Assembly (NCBI GenBank): GCA_902578815.1 | Contig: CACHEI010000001.1 | Coordinates: 1-64,000, forward strand | Reading direction: 5' to 3' | Length of the DNA stretch: 64,000 nucleotides | Origin: an uncultured SAR116 cluster alpha proteobacterium | GTDB taxonomy: Bacteria; Pseudomonadota; Alphaproteobacteria; Puniceispirillales; Puniceispirillaceae | In this document: positions 1 to 9,322 of the stretch, in pieces | Layout: each line of letters starts with the position of its first letter | How positions within the stretch are numbered: position 1 is the first letter of the stretch | Translations under genes and position numbers: made by a program | The notes under the pieces: generated by a model | Told to the model about the DNA's origin: nothing | Database searches by the model: none | The model's input: only the letters and a program-made list of their open reading frames with translations

Positions 1-18
1 ATACGCTGATGTAAGTTG

Positions 19-1077
19 TCAGGGTCCGAGCACTTTTTCGATTGCTTTTCCTGTGTAATCAACCATCGGTATTATCCGCGCGTAATTCATATATCTGGGG
101 CCAATTACACCTATCGCTCCCACAATAGACCTCTCTGCATTTCGGTACGGAGCAATAACAATTGAACAGCCAGTATTAGCGAAGAGCTTGTTCTCAGCAC
201 CAATGAAAATTTGTACACCATTACCTTCGCTTGTCGCGTCAAGCAGGCGTAGTGCGTTTTCCCGTGCTTCAAGAGCGTCAAACAAGCCCCTTATCAAGTC
301 TAGTTGCTCGCCTACATTGACTTCATCGAGAAGGTTCGCCTGGCCCCGCATAATGAGTGCTGCACCCTCATCACCCTTGCCATCTGACCAAAGGCCAACA
401 CCCCGTTCAACAAGTTCAGCTGACAAGTCATCGAGCTCAGCACGACGTTCAGCAATTTCCAAGCGAATCAGTTTTGCGGCTGTTTCCATGTCGCGTCCAG
501 CCAACCTGGCGCTCATGTAGTTTCCAGCGCGGATTAGAGCCGATTGTGGAAGGCCGGCTGGCAAATCGATGATCCGGTTTTCGACCTGTCCGTCAGTGCG
601 CACCAGAACAGCAAGCGCGCGCCTCTCGCCAATTGGCACAAACTCGAAATGCTGCAGCTCAGCATTGCTTGCAGGTGACAGCACCAAGCTGGCACAGCTG
701 GAAAGTCCAGAGAGCGTCTTGCTAGTCTTGTCCAGCAGTTCATTGATGCTTATACCACGCGCCGCACATTCACCATCGATCGACAGGCGTTCCGTTTCAG
801 AGATGTCAGGATTAAACTCCATCAACCCATCGACGAACAGCCGCAATCCCGACTCCGTAGGGATACGCCCTGCCGAGGTATGCGGTGCAAATAACAGGCC
901 AGCCTCTTCAAGATCGCTCATATTGTTGCGAATTGAGGCGGGCGACAAGTCAAGCGTCGTCATCTGCGACAGGGTTTTGGAACCGACAGGCTGGCCACCC
1001 TCGATATATGTTTCAACAAGCGTATTGAAAATTTCCATCGCCCGTGAGGAGAGCCCCTTTTGACAAACATTAGACAT
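19..1077 (-). CDS. hrcA: Heat-inducible transcription repressor HrcA
   Basis: HrcA represses groESL/dnaK-type heat-shock operons by binding CIRCE operators and needs GroEL to stay active. The protein (352 aa from the ATG at 1077) has the N-terminal winged helix with the family signature around TYIEGGQPVGSKTL and LSPASIRNNMSDLE, followed by the GAF-like HrcA domain that ends near residue 345. The reading frame stays open 50 codons upstream, but family alignment places the start at MSNVCQKG. The gene is divergent from rph, as in many alphaproteobacteria; grpE usually follows and would lie beyond the left edge. I saw no CIRCE element in the hrcA-rph gap. Confidence 0.95.
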   Translation of the reverse strand: MSNVCQKGLSSRAMEIFNTLVETYIEGGQPVGSKTLSQMTTLDLSPASIRNNMSDLEEAGLLFAPHTSAGRIPTESGLRLFVDGLMEFNPDISETERLSIDGECAARGISINELLDKTSKTLSGLSSCASLVLSPASNAELQHFEFVPIGERRALAVLVRTDGQVENRIIDLPAGLPQSALIRAGNYMSARLAGRDMETAAKLIRLEIAERRAELDDLSAELVERGVGLWSDGKGDEGAALIMRGQANLLDEVNVGEQLDLIRGLFDALEARENALRLLDATSEGNGVQIFIGAENKLFANTGCSIVIAPYRNAERSIVGAIGVIGPRYMNYARIIPMVDYTGKAIEKVLGP

Positions 1078-1256
1078 GCTCACAATGTTAGAAAGGCCAA
1101 TGGAATCGGTCAATGGGGTGGTTGCCGCAATCAATACAAAAATACAAAACTTCTTGCGCTGGCCCAACCACAGAGGTAACCCAATAGGTAAGAACCTGCC
1201 AGCGCACTCATCCCATGCTGGCTCCATTAATAGTTACCGCACCTAAAGAGGCTTTT

Positions 1257-1985
1257 ATGACCCGTCCCTCAGGCCGTGCCAACGACGCGCTGCGCAATGT
1301 CAAACTCGAACCTGGTTTTTCCCTGCATGCTGAAGGCTCCTGTCTAGCGAAATTCGGCAATACACATGTCCTGTGTACGGCATCAGTTGATGAACGTGTG
1401 CCCCCATTCCTTCGCAATTCTGGCAAGGGATGGATTACCGCAGAATATGGAATGCTGCCACGCTCAACGCATACACGCACCGACCGCGAAGCTGCGCGTG
1501 GCAAGCAAGGTGGCCGCAGCCTTGAAATTCAACGTCTTATTGGCCGGTCGCTCCGTGCAATCACTGACCTTTCGGCACTGGGTGAACGCCAGATAAAGAT
1601 CGACTGTGACGTTTTGCAGGCCGATGGTGGAACCCGGACCACATCCATCACCGGCGCATGGGTGGCACTGCGACTTGCCTGTGACGGCCTGCTTCTCGGC
1701 GGGGCGATAACAAAACAGCCGCTGATCGATCAGGTCGCCGCTATTTCCTGCGGCATCTATCAGGGTGAAGCAGTGTTGGATCTAGACTATGATGAGGACA
1801 GCAATGCGGAAATTGACGCCAATTTCATCCTTAGCGCCGAGCGGGGCATCGTCGAGATACAGGCCACGGGTGAAGAACGTCCCTATTCGCGCGGTGAATT
1901 GAACCGTATGCTGGATCTGGCAGACAACGGCTGTGCCGAGCTGTTCTGCCTGCAGACCAACGCTGTTCGGGAAATGGTATCCTAA
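1257..1985 (+). CDS. rph: Ribonuclease PH
   Basis: Phosphorolytic 3'-5' exoribonuclease that trims tRNA 3' ends. At 242 aa it is of normal family length and begins [13 protein letters not shown], with the conserved [17 protein letters not shown] and [17 protein letters not shown] stretches, and the [19 protein letters not shown] active-site region near residue 120. The start is the ATG at 1257, because the open frame before it matches nothing. It is the first gene of a tight rightward set: rdgB begins 5 bases after its stop, and rdgB overlaps hemW. Confidence 0.97.
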   Translation: MTRPSGRANDALRNVKLEPGFSLHAEGSCLAKFGNTHVLCTASVDERVPPFLRNSGKGWITAEYGMLPRSTHTRTDREAARGKQGGRSLEIQRLIGRSLRAITDLSALGERQIKIDCDVLQADGGTRTTSITGAWVALRLACDGLLLGGAITKQPLIDQVAAISCGIYQGEAVLDLDYDEDSNAEIDANFILSAERGIVEIQATGEERPYSRGELNRMLDLADNGCAELFCLQTNAVREMVS

Positions 1986-1989
1986 CAAC

Positions 1990-2598
1990 ATGCAAACTAG
2001 ACTATTCACAGAAAAAAAGCTTGTTGTGGCAACCCACAATCAGGGAAAGCTAAGCGAAATACGCGCGTTGCTTGTTGATCAGCAAATCGAGGTGCTTTCG
2101 GCTGGTGATATTGGCCTTGACGAGCCTGAAGAAACCGAAAACACCTTTAAAGGCAATGCGCGTCTGAAGGCCAGCGCAGCATCCCGAGCTTCTGGGTTTG
2201 TTGCCCTTGCTGATGACTCGGGTCTAGTCGTCGATGCGCTGGGCGGTGCACCGGGTATTTTTTCGGCACGTTGGGCCGGACCAAACAGGGACTTTTCTGT
2301 TGCTATGCAGAAAGTCGAAAACAAGTTTTCCAAGATAGCATCACCGGACAGACGGGCCCATTTCATCTGTTCGCTCTCACTGGCTTGGCCTGATAATTTC
2401 GATGTCACGGTTGAAGGTCGCGTTGATGGCCAGATTGTCTGGCCACCGCGTGGCAGTCGGGGGTTTGGCTATGATCCAATTTTCATTCCCGATGGCTGTA
2501 ACCTCACCTTTGCTGAAATGGAGCCCGACCTGAAACATGCCATTGACCACCGCGCCGATGCCTTTGGCCAATTGCTCCGCGCCAGCTTTAGAAGATGA
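1990..2598 (+). CDS. rdgB: dITP/XTP pyrophosphatase
   Basis: House-cleaning nucleotide pyrophosphatase of the HAM1/RdgB family, which removes dITP, dUTP-like and XTP nucleotides before they enter DNA. The 202-aa protein carries the N-terminal ATHNQGKLSEI motif (the usual substrate loop TxNxxK), FKGNARLKA, LADDSGLVVDALGGAPGIFSAR, and the C-terminal RGFGYDPIF and HRADAF motifs. The start is the ATG at 1990, five bases after the rph stop. Its TGA overlaps the ATG of hemW, so translation is probably coupled. Confidence 0.96.
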   Translation: MQTRLFTEKKLVVATHNQGKLSEIRALLVDQQIEVLSAGDIGLDEPEETENTFKGNARLKASAASRASGFVALADDSGLVVDALGGAPGIFSARWAGPNRDFSVAMQKVENKFSKIASPDRRAHFICSLSLAWPDNFDVTVEGRVDGQIVWPPRGSRGFGYDPIFIPDGCNLTFAEMEPDLKHAIDHRADAFGQLLRASFRR

Positions 2599-3767
2599 GC
2601 CATGAGGACCGGTTATTTGGGCTTTATGTTCACTGGCCCTTCTGCAAAGCAAAATGTCCCTATTGTGATTTCAATTCGCATGTCAGTAAGCAGATCAATT
2701 TTCCAGCATTTCAAGCCGGAATGCTTGCCGAGATGCGCCATCTTGCGAACCGTCTTGAGCAGCCATCAAGACTGTGCAGCATTTTTTTTGGGGGAGGAAC
2801 TCCTAGCCTTATGCCGCCCGATCTGATCGCAGCCATCATTGCTGAGGCCGAACAGATTTTCGGATTTTCCACAGATATTGAAATCACCGCCGAAGCCAAC
2901 CCAACTTCGGTTGAGGCCGCCGGACTGGCCAGCTTCAAATCTGCCGGTGTGAATCGCGTCTCTCTTGGTATTCAGGCGCTTGACCCAGCGCAGCTGCACT
3001 TTCTTGGACGGGAACATTCCGTAACCGAGGCACTAGAAGCATTAGCGCTGGTGCAGACCACCTTTGCAAAGGTATCGATCGACCTTATTTACGGTCTGCC
3101 AGGACAGACGCTAGGCAGCTGGCAGATGACACTTCAGAAATTGTTGGAGCTAGGGCTGGATCATCTGTCGCTTTATCAATTGACCATCGAAGCCGGCACC
3201 CTCTTCCATACGCGGTGGCGCCGTGGTGATGTATTGACAGGATCAGATGATCTTGTCGCAGATCTGTTTTTGATGACAAACGCCATAATGGAGGAGGCCG
3301 GACTCAGCGCTTATGAGGTGTCAAACTATGCACGAAACGGACATGAGTGCCAACACAACCTAAACTATTGGCAGGCGCAAGATTGGCTTGGTATCGGGCC
3401 TGGCGCACATAGCCGTTTTGACTATTGGGGACAGCGCATAGGGCTTGTCACGCGCCGTAGCCCAAAATCTTGGCTGGAGATGACAGCGCTTAACGGCCAC
3501 GCCATCGAGGTCGAGAGTTTGGAAACGCCAACGGGATGGGCAAGCGAGATGTTGATGATGGGGCTGCGCTTAAAAGCCGGTGTTGATCTTGATCTCATCG
3601 AGCGGAAGTGTGGGCCACGCAAGCTTTGGCTTGATCTGGAAAGGCTCGAGACTCACCTCAATGCCGGGCTAGTGCATTTCATTCAGTATCAGAATAGTGA
3701 ACGCCTCGCCACAACTGCCGGTGGCCGTCTTCTTTTGAACAGCTTGCTAGCAGACATTTCAAGGTAA
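2595..3767 (+). CDS. hemW: Heme chaperone HemW (radical SAM)
   Basis: Radical-SAM protein related to coproporphyrinogen dehydrogenase HemN but acting as a heme chaperone. The [4Fe-4S] motif C17-x3-C21-x2-C24 (CKAKCPYC) is present, followed by FFGGGTPSLM and the NRVSLGIQ and IDLIYGLPGQT blocks. The 390-aa length and the HWPFCKAKCPYC start match HemW. HemW proteins lack the extra N-terminal cysteine of true HemN, and none is seen here. It overlaps rdgB by an ATGA and converges on the lipoprotein gene three bases past its stop. Confidence 0.93.
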   Translation: MSHEDRLFGLYVHWPFCKAKCPYCDFNSHVSKQINFPAFQAGMLAEMRHLANRLEQPSRLCSIFFGGGTPSLMPPDLIAAIIAEAEQIFGFSTDIEITAEANPTSVEAAGLASFKSAGVNRVSLGIQALDPAQLHFLGREHSVTEALEALALVQTTFAKVSIDLIYGLPGQTLGSWQMTLQKLLELGLDHLSLYQLTIEAGTLFHTRWRRGDVLTGSDDLVADLFLMTNAIMEEAGLSAYEVSNYARNGHECQHNLNYWQAQDWLGIGPGAHSRFDYWGQRIGLVTRRSPKSWLEMTALNGHAIEVESLETPTGWASEMLMMGLRLKAGVDLDLIERKCGPRKLWLDLERLETHLNAGLVHFIQYQNSERLATTAGGRLLLNSLLADISR

Positions 3768-3770
3768 ATA

Positions 3771-5414
3771 CTAAATCTTGTTAGGGGCCGGTTGCAGCAG
3801 TTTACCGGCACCATCAGTAATCTGGCGTAATTCAAAGGCCCTCACATTGCTACCTCCCGGCAGGAAGCGGAAAGCCCCACTGAAACCGTTGAAGCCCACG
3901 CTTGACAACAATTCCTTTTGCCAATTAGCACGGTCCTTCCCAGCCAAGACTTCAGCAATTGCAACAGCATCAAAACTCAACCGTGATAGAAGTCCGGGCC
4001 TATCTGACCAAACAGCGGTCCACTTTGCCACAAATTGATCGTCGGTGTTGCTCGGGCGGAAAGCAAAAAATCCCTTTTGCAAAGATGGTTCAGACAAAAT
4101 CTGGCGCTGATTCCATTGCGCATTTCCAAGATACATGACGGCATCACTTCCGAGGTCATAATAGGCAAGAACAGGCGCCGTTCGTAATGCAAATTCGGCA
4201 CCACCAGCAAAAATCAAAGCATCAAAAACTGGCGGCCTTTCAGGAACAATCTCATGCTCGACAGGCGCAACATAGCGCGAGAAACTCCTTATCGCGCGTT
4301 TCAGCAAATCCTCACTTTCCAGTGCCTGCTCCCGCAGAATCATACTGTCCACCGCGGGAAGGCCCGACTGCAAAAGTAGGCGCTGAGCGTGCTTCGCCAA
4401 ACGCTTTCCAAAAGCGCTGTCCTCGGCAATGATGCCAAAGCGCTGTCTTCCATCAGCGATGGCATAGCCAAGCAGCAGATCAAGCTGCTGTTCTGGCAGA
4501 TAACCCATCAGCCAGCTACCGCTGGAAGCGACACGCGCATTGTTGGATAGAAGCAGCATGGGGATACTTGCGGCATGGGCGACTGACCTCGCTTCGGCAA
4601 CCGCGTCTGAAAAAAGTGGTCCTATCATTAGGTCACTTTCTGCCGCAACCGCTTCCTCGGCGGCACGGCGACCCCGCTGACCTCCCATCGTGTCGAACAC
4701 CATCAGCTCTATAGTGGGGTTGAGTGCATTGAATAGAGCCAGTTCAGCACCTTTACGCAACTCCTCACCCATTTTTTGATAGACACCCGTAACTGGAAGC
4801 AACAGCGCAACGCGTGTTATGCCCTCAGCTTTCTTGTCCGACCATTCGCGCTCTGGCAGCGCGGCGGGGGCTAATTTAGACTTCTGAGCGAGAAGCGCAA
4901 AGGCGGCCTCTAAAGCGTCGTCAGCAAGTGAGGGGTCCTGCCCCTCTGGCACTTTTGCCTCTGGCTTCTTGGGTTTGCGCGTCACCTCGGATTGGATTTT
5001 CCAGATGATGTTGTTGATTACGTCATCTGTGTTCTGTTCAGTGAAGGGTTTTTCTGACGCCGTAGCCTCAACGACATCCAGAGTAGTTACTTTGTCGTTA
5101 GGAGCCAGTTTCTTTGTCACCGGCTCAGCCGTGATTTCGCTGACATCACTGGATTTGATCACCAACGACGGGTCTGCTCGTGGTTTGGGCTGTGGCGGTG
5201 ACGGAGATCTTACAAGTGCCAGCTCCTCACTGGTGGCTGTCTGGCTCTCAACCGAGGGGGATCTATTTGGAACAGCCAGTTGTTGTTTGCTCATGGCTGA
5301 TGGGTAGGCAGATTTGCCGACCACCGAGACAGGGGCGGACGGCAATGTTTTACCACAAGCAGCAACACCAAAAAGCAGGCAGAGTAGAATCCAATGATCT
5401 ATCAGCTTACGCAC
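3771..5414 (-). CDS. LpoA-like penicillin-binding protein activator lipoprotein
   Basis: Probable outer-membrane lipoprotein with a periplasmic ABC-type ligand-binding fold (YraM/LpoA family), which in gamma-proteobacteria activates class A penicillin-binding proteins. I chose the GTG at 5414 because AAGGAG lies 7 bases upstream. This gives a compact signal peptide (VRKLIDHWILLCLL) ending in the lipobox GVAAC. Residues 20-170 are Pro/Ser/Thr/Lys-rich and probably disordered. From about residue 190 on (RVALLLPVTGVYQKMGEELRKGAE) the protein matches the Peripla_BP_6 fold. It is divergent from rsmI, the same arrangement as yraM/yraL in E. coli. The PBP partner is not in the window. Confidence 0.8.
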   Translation of the reverse strand: MRKLIDHWILLCLLFGVAACGKTLPSAPVSVVGKSAYPSAMSKQQLAVPNRSPSVESQTATSEELALVRSPSPPQPKPRADPSLVIKSSDVSEITAEPVTKKLAPNDKVTTLDVVEATASEKPFTEQNTDDVINNIIWKIQSEVTRKPKKPEAKVPEGQDPSLADDALEAAFALLAQKSKLAPAALPEREWSDKKAEGITRVALLLPVTGVYQKMGEELRKGAELALFNALNPTIELMVFDTMGGQRGRRAAEEAVAAESDLMIGPLFSDAVAEARSVAHAASIPMLLLSNNARVASSGSWLMGYLPEQQLDLLLGYAIADGRQRFGIIAEDSAFGKRLAKHAQRLLLQSGLPAVDSMILREQALESEDLLKRAIRSFSRYVAPVEHEIVPERPPVFDALIFAGGAEFALRTAPVLAYYDLGSDAVMYLGNAQWNQRQILSEPSLQKGFFAFRPSNTDDQFVAKWTAVWSDRPGLLSRLSFDAVAIAEVLAGKDRANWQKELLSSVGFNGFSGAFRFLPGGSNVRAFELRQITDGAGKLLQPAPNKI

Positions 5415-5542
5415 TAAAAATCTCCTTATGCATAATGATATCACGCAGGCATTTTTGCGCCAATCTGATTAATGCGCTATGAGTAAATCCATATAGTGAT
5501 AGTGCCAGTCAAGGTCAGGCCCGCCAAAATGGAACTTAGTTA

Positions 5543-6394
5543 ATGTCTGGATGTCTGGTGATAGTGTCTACGCCAATCGGCAATCTATCTGATTTTTCCA
5601 AACGTGCAGCACGTACGCTTGAAGACTCGGACATCATTGCCTGCGAGGATACGCGCATGACACGCAAGCTTTTGGCGTTGTCCGAGCGGACATCCACCGC
5701 CAAGCTGGTGCCCTACCATGACCATAACGGCGCAACCATGCGTCCACAACTGCTGGCAGATATCGGTGCCGGCAAGATTGTCGCGCTTGTAAGCGATGCT
5801 GGAACACCGTTGATTTCAGACCCAGGATACAAGCTGGTTGCTGCCTGTCATGACAATGGGTTTAAGGTGGCAACCGTTCCCGGACCGAGTGCCCCGCTTG
5901 CTGCGCTCACCGTATCTGGGCTGCCGAGCGACAAATTCGTCTTTGCCGGCTTTCTGCCACCAACCACGAGGGCGTGCGAAGCCGCAATCAGAGATATCCG
6001 CGACCTTTCAATGACAATCATCTGGTTTGAAACACCAAGGCGTTTGCTGAAATCGCTGACTTTGATGTCAGATATTCTTGGCCCCAGATTGGCAGTGGTT
6101 GCGCGTGAGTTGACCAAAATGCATGAAGAGGTGATCCGAGCACCATTGCCTGATTTGGTTGCCCAGATTCAGAGGCGCAAAAGCCTCAGGGGTGAGATTG
6201 TCATCCTTGTTGAGGGGCGGCACCACGGCGATTCCATTTTCGACGAAATTGATATTAAGATTATGCTGCAGGGGGAATTGCGCCGCCATAGCCTACGCGA
6301 TGCCGTGAAAACCATTGTTGAAAGAACCGGACTACAAAAAAGTACCATCTATCGGTTGGCATTGGAAGTGAACAAAGCTACAACACCAGAATAG
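5543..6394 (+). CDS. rsmI: 16S rRNA (cytidine-1402-2'-O)-methyltransferase RsmI
   Basis: SAM-dependent enzyme that 2'-O-methylates C1402 in the decoding centre of 16S rRNA. It shows the tetrapyrrole-methylase fold: VSTPIGNLSDFSKRA at the N-terminus, CEDTRMTRKLL, LVSDAGTPLISDPGYKLV around residue 85, the PGPSA motif, and FAGFLP. The length is 283 aa. The next gene in this family's usual neighbourhood is yraN, and a decayed yraN follows 52 bases later. Confidence 0.96.
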   Translation: MSGCLVIVSTPIGNLSDFSKRAARTLEDSDIIACEDTRMTRKLLALSERTSTAKLVPYHDHNGATMRPQLLADIGAGKIVALVSDAGTPLISDPGYKLVAACHDNGFKVATVPGPSAPLAALTVSGLPSDKFVFAGFLPPTTRACEAAIRDIRDLSMTIIWFETPRRLLKSLTLMSDILGPRLAVVARELTKMHEEVIRAPLPDLVAQIQRRKSLRGEIVILVEGRHHGDSIFDEIDIKIMLQGELRRHSLRDAVKTIVERTGLQKSTIYRLALEVNKATTPE

Positions 6395-6445
6395 TAAAGA
6401 GTGGTGCCTAATAGCAAAACTGAAGATGTGTTTGGGTGAATAACT

Positions 6446-6741
6446 GAACCTTTTTCTGCTTTGATTTTAAGACTATCAGATTACCGCATTCTTGCGTGAC
6501 ACTGGCGCTACAGCGCTGGCAAGCTGAAGTTATTGCCTGTCATGAATCAACACAGGTCTTTGACTAGGTGAGACCCAGCAGAGACGGCAAGTTGATGTAG
6601 TCTGATCACAAAACAAATGTGTCGCATTTCGCGTGCACCAGCAATGTTTGCAAGTGGACATCAATCTCAAACAACTATGATTGGCGTTTTGACGTAATTC
6701 TCCTGCAAGCAGACCCTGCAGCGTTGCCAAATTGGTTATAG
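6446..6741 (+). pseudogene. Decayed yraN (UPF0102 endonuclease-like) gene
   Basis: No open frame covers this gap, but conceptual translation gives pieces of a YraN-family protein in the right order. In the frame of 6482, YRILA is followed by a stop at 6497 where the family has Arg, then HWRYSAGKLKLL, matching the conserved 'YRILARxWRxxxGEIDLIA' block. The match then shifts by -1 near 6535-6540 into the frame of 6541 (HESTQVF), meets stops at 6565 and 6598, and ends with YDWRFDVILL...LPNWL and a TAG at 6739, which resembles the YraN C-terminus (RFDVV...NAW). yraN normally sits between rsmI and gshB, exactly here. I therefore call it a pseudogene with at least three stops and one frameshift. 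Confidence 0.78.
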
Positions 6742-6858
6742 TAAATTAAGAAGCCGGTTTGATAGCGACTAATCCGTTGTTTTTGTAAAGCCCTTGACCG
6801 GTGATTCGCAAAACGGCAAATTAGAAACAACTTTATTTTCGTCGGTCAGGAATCATCC

Positions 6859-7464
6859 ATGAACCAACCCAGCCAAAACAACGGGCGACTTTTCCTCATT
6901 CTGTTGTTGCTTGCCAGCTTTACTTTGTCGGGATGCGCTAGCGCAGTTATTGGTGTTGGCAGTGCAGCCGTTGCTGCATCAACCACTGAGAAGGGGATTT
7001 CAACATCAGTTTCAGACGGCATGATTTTCGCCAAGCTTCATGACAAATTCATCCATACCGATGCCAGCCTATCCACGGCTGTTGATGTTACCGTAAATGA
7101 TGGCGCAGTGCTGTTGACTGGCAAAGTCAAAACACCTGAGCAAAAAGTCCTCTCGACCAAGCTCGCATGGGAAATCAAAGGCGTTAGCGAGGTTGTCAAT
7201 GAAATACAGGTAACCGACCAATCTTCCATCAAGGACATAGCAAAGGACCTTGCCGCAAGCGCCCAGCTTCGCGGCAAGCTGATTGCAGACAATGACATCT
7301 CCTCACTCAATTACAGTATTGACGTTGTCAACGGCACCGTTTATCTCTCCGGAGTTGCCGCTGACTCCAATGAAATGAATAGGGTGGTTGCACATGCGCA
7401 GGAGCTACGCTTTGCGCAGCAAGTTGTAAATTACATCATCGTTGAAACTGACAAGCGCGACTAG
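6859..7464 (+). CDS. BON-domain outer-membrane lipoprotein (DolP/YraP-like)
   Basis: 201-aa lipoprotein with a hydrophobic signal ([13 protein letters not shown]) and lipobox LSGC. The mature part holds two BON domains, one around residues 60-120 ([18 protein letters not shown]...VVNEIQV) and one around 130-198 ([17 protein letters not shown]...VVNYIIV). This is the DolP/YraP architecture: a phospholipid-binding outer-membrane protein that maintains envelope integrity. It lies in the lpoA-like/rsmI/yraN neighbourhood, as yraP does in E. coli, and ends 5 bases before gshB, so the two are probably cotranscribed. Confidence 0.9.
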   Translation: MNQPSQNNGRLFLILLLLASFTLSGCASAVIGVGSAAVAASTTEKGISTSVSDGMIFAKLHDKFIHTDASLSTAVDVTVNDGAVLLTGKVKTPEQKVLSTKLAWEIKGVSEVVNEIQVTDQSSIKDIAKDLAASAQLRGKLIADNDISSLNYSIDVVNGTVYLSGVAADSNEMNRVVAHAQELRFAQQVVNYIIVETDKRD

Positions 7465-7469
7465 ACAAG

Positions 7470-8438
7470 ATGAGCCTGTCCGTTGCCATTCAGATGGACC
7501 CTGTTGCCACAATCGACATTCGCAGCGACTCCAGCTTTGCACTCGGCCTCGAGGCGCAACAACGTGGACATCAGCTATGGTGCTATACCCCTGACATGCT
7601 TTCCCTTGCCGAAGGTCAGATTCAAGCAACCGGAGAAAGCCTCACTTTCCGGGATGAAATTAGCAACCATTTTGACTCCGGCCCGATGGAACAACGATTA
7701 TTGTCCGATTTTGACGTCATTCTGATGCGTCAGGACCCACCCTTTGACATGGCCTATATTACGGCGACACATATTCTTGAGATGTTGCCGCCCTCAACCA
7801 TGGTAGTGAACAATCCGGCAGAAGTGCGCAATGCCCCAGAAAAACTTCTGGTCACCCTCTACCCCGAGTTGATGCCAGCCACGCTAATAAGTCGCAACCC
7901 TGCCGCCATCGCTGATTTTCGCCAGCGGCACCAGGACATCATCGTCAAACCACTTTTTGGCAATGGTGGTGCTGGCGTTTTTCGGCTTACGCCCAATGAC
8001 GAGAATCTGAACTCGCTTCTTGAGATGTTTTTTACTCAATCGCGAGAACCGGTTATAGTTCAGGCCTATATCCCAGCGGTCCGACAAGGCGACAAGCGGG
8101 TTATTCTGGTTGACGGCGAGGCTGTCGGTGCGGTCAATCGAGTACCTGAAGCAGGAGAGGCGAGGTCAAATTTCCATGTTGGCGGCATTGCCAATGCAAC
8201 TACATTGACAGCACGCGACCTTGAAATTTGTAAAGCACTCGGCCCCGAGCTGCGCCGACGTGGCCTACTATTTGTAGGTATAGACATAATCGGTGACTAT
8301 CTGACCGAAATCAATGTTACCTCACCCACGGGCATTCGGGAGATAGACTTTCTTTCTAAGGTAAATATCGCCAGTCTGACTTGGGACGCAATCGAGAGAA
8401 AACGGGTCGCCTACATCAGCAATAGTATCATGCGATAG
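7470..8438 (+). CDS. gshB: Glutathione synthase
   Basis: ATP-grasp ligase joining gamma-glutamylcysteine and glycine to give glutathione. The N-terminal domain starts [26 protein letters not shown], and the [15 protein letters not shown] motif is typical. ATP-grasp elements include [35 protein letters not shown] and the C-terminal [21 protein letters not shown] metal/ATP site. The 322-aa length is normal. It directly follows the BON lipoprotein gene. Confidence 0.96.
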   Translation: MSLSVAIQMDPVATIDIRSDSSFALGLEAQQRGHQLWCYTPDMLSLAEGQIQATGESLTFRDEISNHFDSGPMEQRLLSDFDVILMRQDPPFDMAYITATHILEMLPPSTMVVNNPAEVRNAPEKLLVTLYPELMPATLISRNPAAIADFRQRHQDIIVKPLFGNGGAGVFRLTPNDENLNSLLEMFFTQSREPVIVQAYIPAVRQGDKRVILVDGEAVGAVNRVPEAGEARSNFHVGGIANATTLTARDLEICKALGPELRRRGLLFVGIDIIGDYLTEINVTSPTGIREIDFLSKVNIASLTWDAIERKRVAYISNSIMR

Positions 8439-8959
8439 CCAGGTGCCTCAGCCACTTCTTAGCGCCCCACCTTTTTCGGTTGACCAAGATTGGTGACTAT
8501 CCGCGCTACGCGAATCACTTAATTTAAATGCCCTGCTGACAGCCGTCGTTTTTCAAATGCTATTCGGGATAGCTTCACGGCTTCCGCCAATAGGTATTTG
8601 CGATCCATGCAAAAATAGTGGATGAGGCTTCGGCCGATCAGTTCAAAAACAATATTTGGCCACTTACCTCCAGCAAATTGATATCATTTCAAATCTAACC
8701 ATTAGCAGGTCTAAGATCCCAAAACTATAATTTTGCCTGCATTCTGGGCGGGACTAAAAGCACAGGCGGGGACACCTACAATCAGGCAATCTTTGACAAT
8801 ATCCTCGAGCAGCACACTCCTCATCGCGAGCGGTGCAACCGCAATCAGCAAATGAAAATGTGTGCTTTTCTTCAACACACTGGTAGGAAACAGCGTGGTG
8901 GTAGAGATCAGTGAAATTGTGAGTATATTAGAGCATCTGTATTTTCAATGCGTTAAAAT
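8439..8959. other. 521-bp gene-free gap after gshB
   Basis: No convincing gene is seen. On the minus strand there are two stop-free stretches, roughly 8519-8680 (ending MDRKYLLAEAVKLSRIAFEK...) and 8720-8930 (including HLLIAVAPLAM and DCLIVGVPACAF), with no usable start codon and no family I recognise. They could be chance or remnants of a lost gene, as the neighbouring yraN remnant shows decay does occur here. The gap separates convergent gshB and the HIT gene. I saw no clear terminator. Confidence 0.4.
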
Positions 8960-9322
8960 TTAGCGTCGGCTGACCATAGGGCCGATTGCGGCACCACCGA
9001 GAACATGCATATGAAGATGAGGCACCTCCTGGTGGCCATGATTACCACTGTTGGAAATAACCCGATAGCCGCTATCAGTGATCTCCGCTAGGCTGGCAAC
9101 ATGACCAATCATTTTTATAAAGGCGCTTTGCTCAACATCAGAAGCGTTGCAGGAAAAGTCAGACCAGTCGACATAGCTACCCTTTGGGATCACTAGAATA
9201 TGAACGGGCGCTTGTGGATTAATATCCTCAAAAGCGAGAGTGTATTGATCCTCAGCGACCTTTTTGCAAGGCAGGTCACCGCGCAAGATACGCGCAAAGA
9301 TATTCGACTGATCATAGGACAT
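8960..9322 (-). CDS. HIT-family nucleotide hydrolase (HinT-like)
   Basis: 120-aa purine-nucleoside phosphoramidase-type protein. It opens with NIFARILRGDLPCKKVAED, has the AFEDINPQAPVHILVIPK strand region, and ends with the histidine triad HLHMHVLGG near residue 102. The length is normal for bacterial HinT. Its ATG overlaps the stop of the upstream acetyltransferase gene (TAATG), indicating translational coupling. The substrate is not evident from sequence. Confidence 0.94.
   Translation of the reverse strand: MSYDQSNIFARILRGDLPCKKVAEDQYTLAFEDINPQAPVHILVIPKGSYVDWSDFSCNASDVEQSAFIKMIGHVASLAEITDSGYRVISNSGNHGHQEVPHLHMHVLGGAAIGPMVSRR

Noticed and set aside
1198..1222. GCCAGC...GCTGGC inverted repeat near hrcA as a CIRCE operator
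   Set aside because: CIRCE is TTAGCACTC-N9-GAGTGCTAA; this repeat has different arms and a 13-base spacer.
6530..6730. 66-aa Cys-containing minus-strand frame as a small gene
   Set aside because: It lies antisense to the yraN remnant, has no Shine-Dalgarno site, and its cysteines come from the complementary codons.
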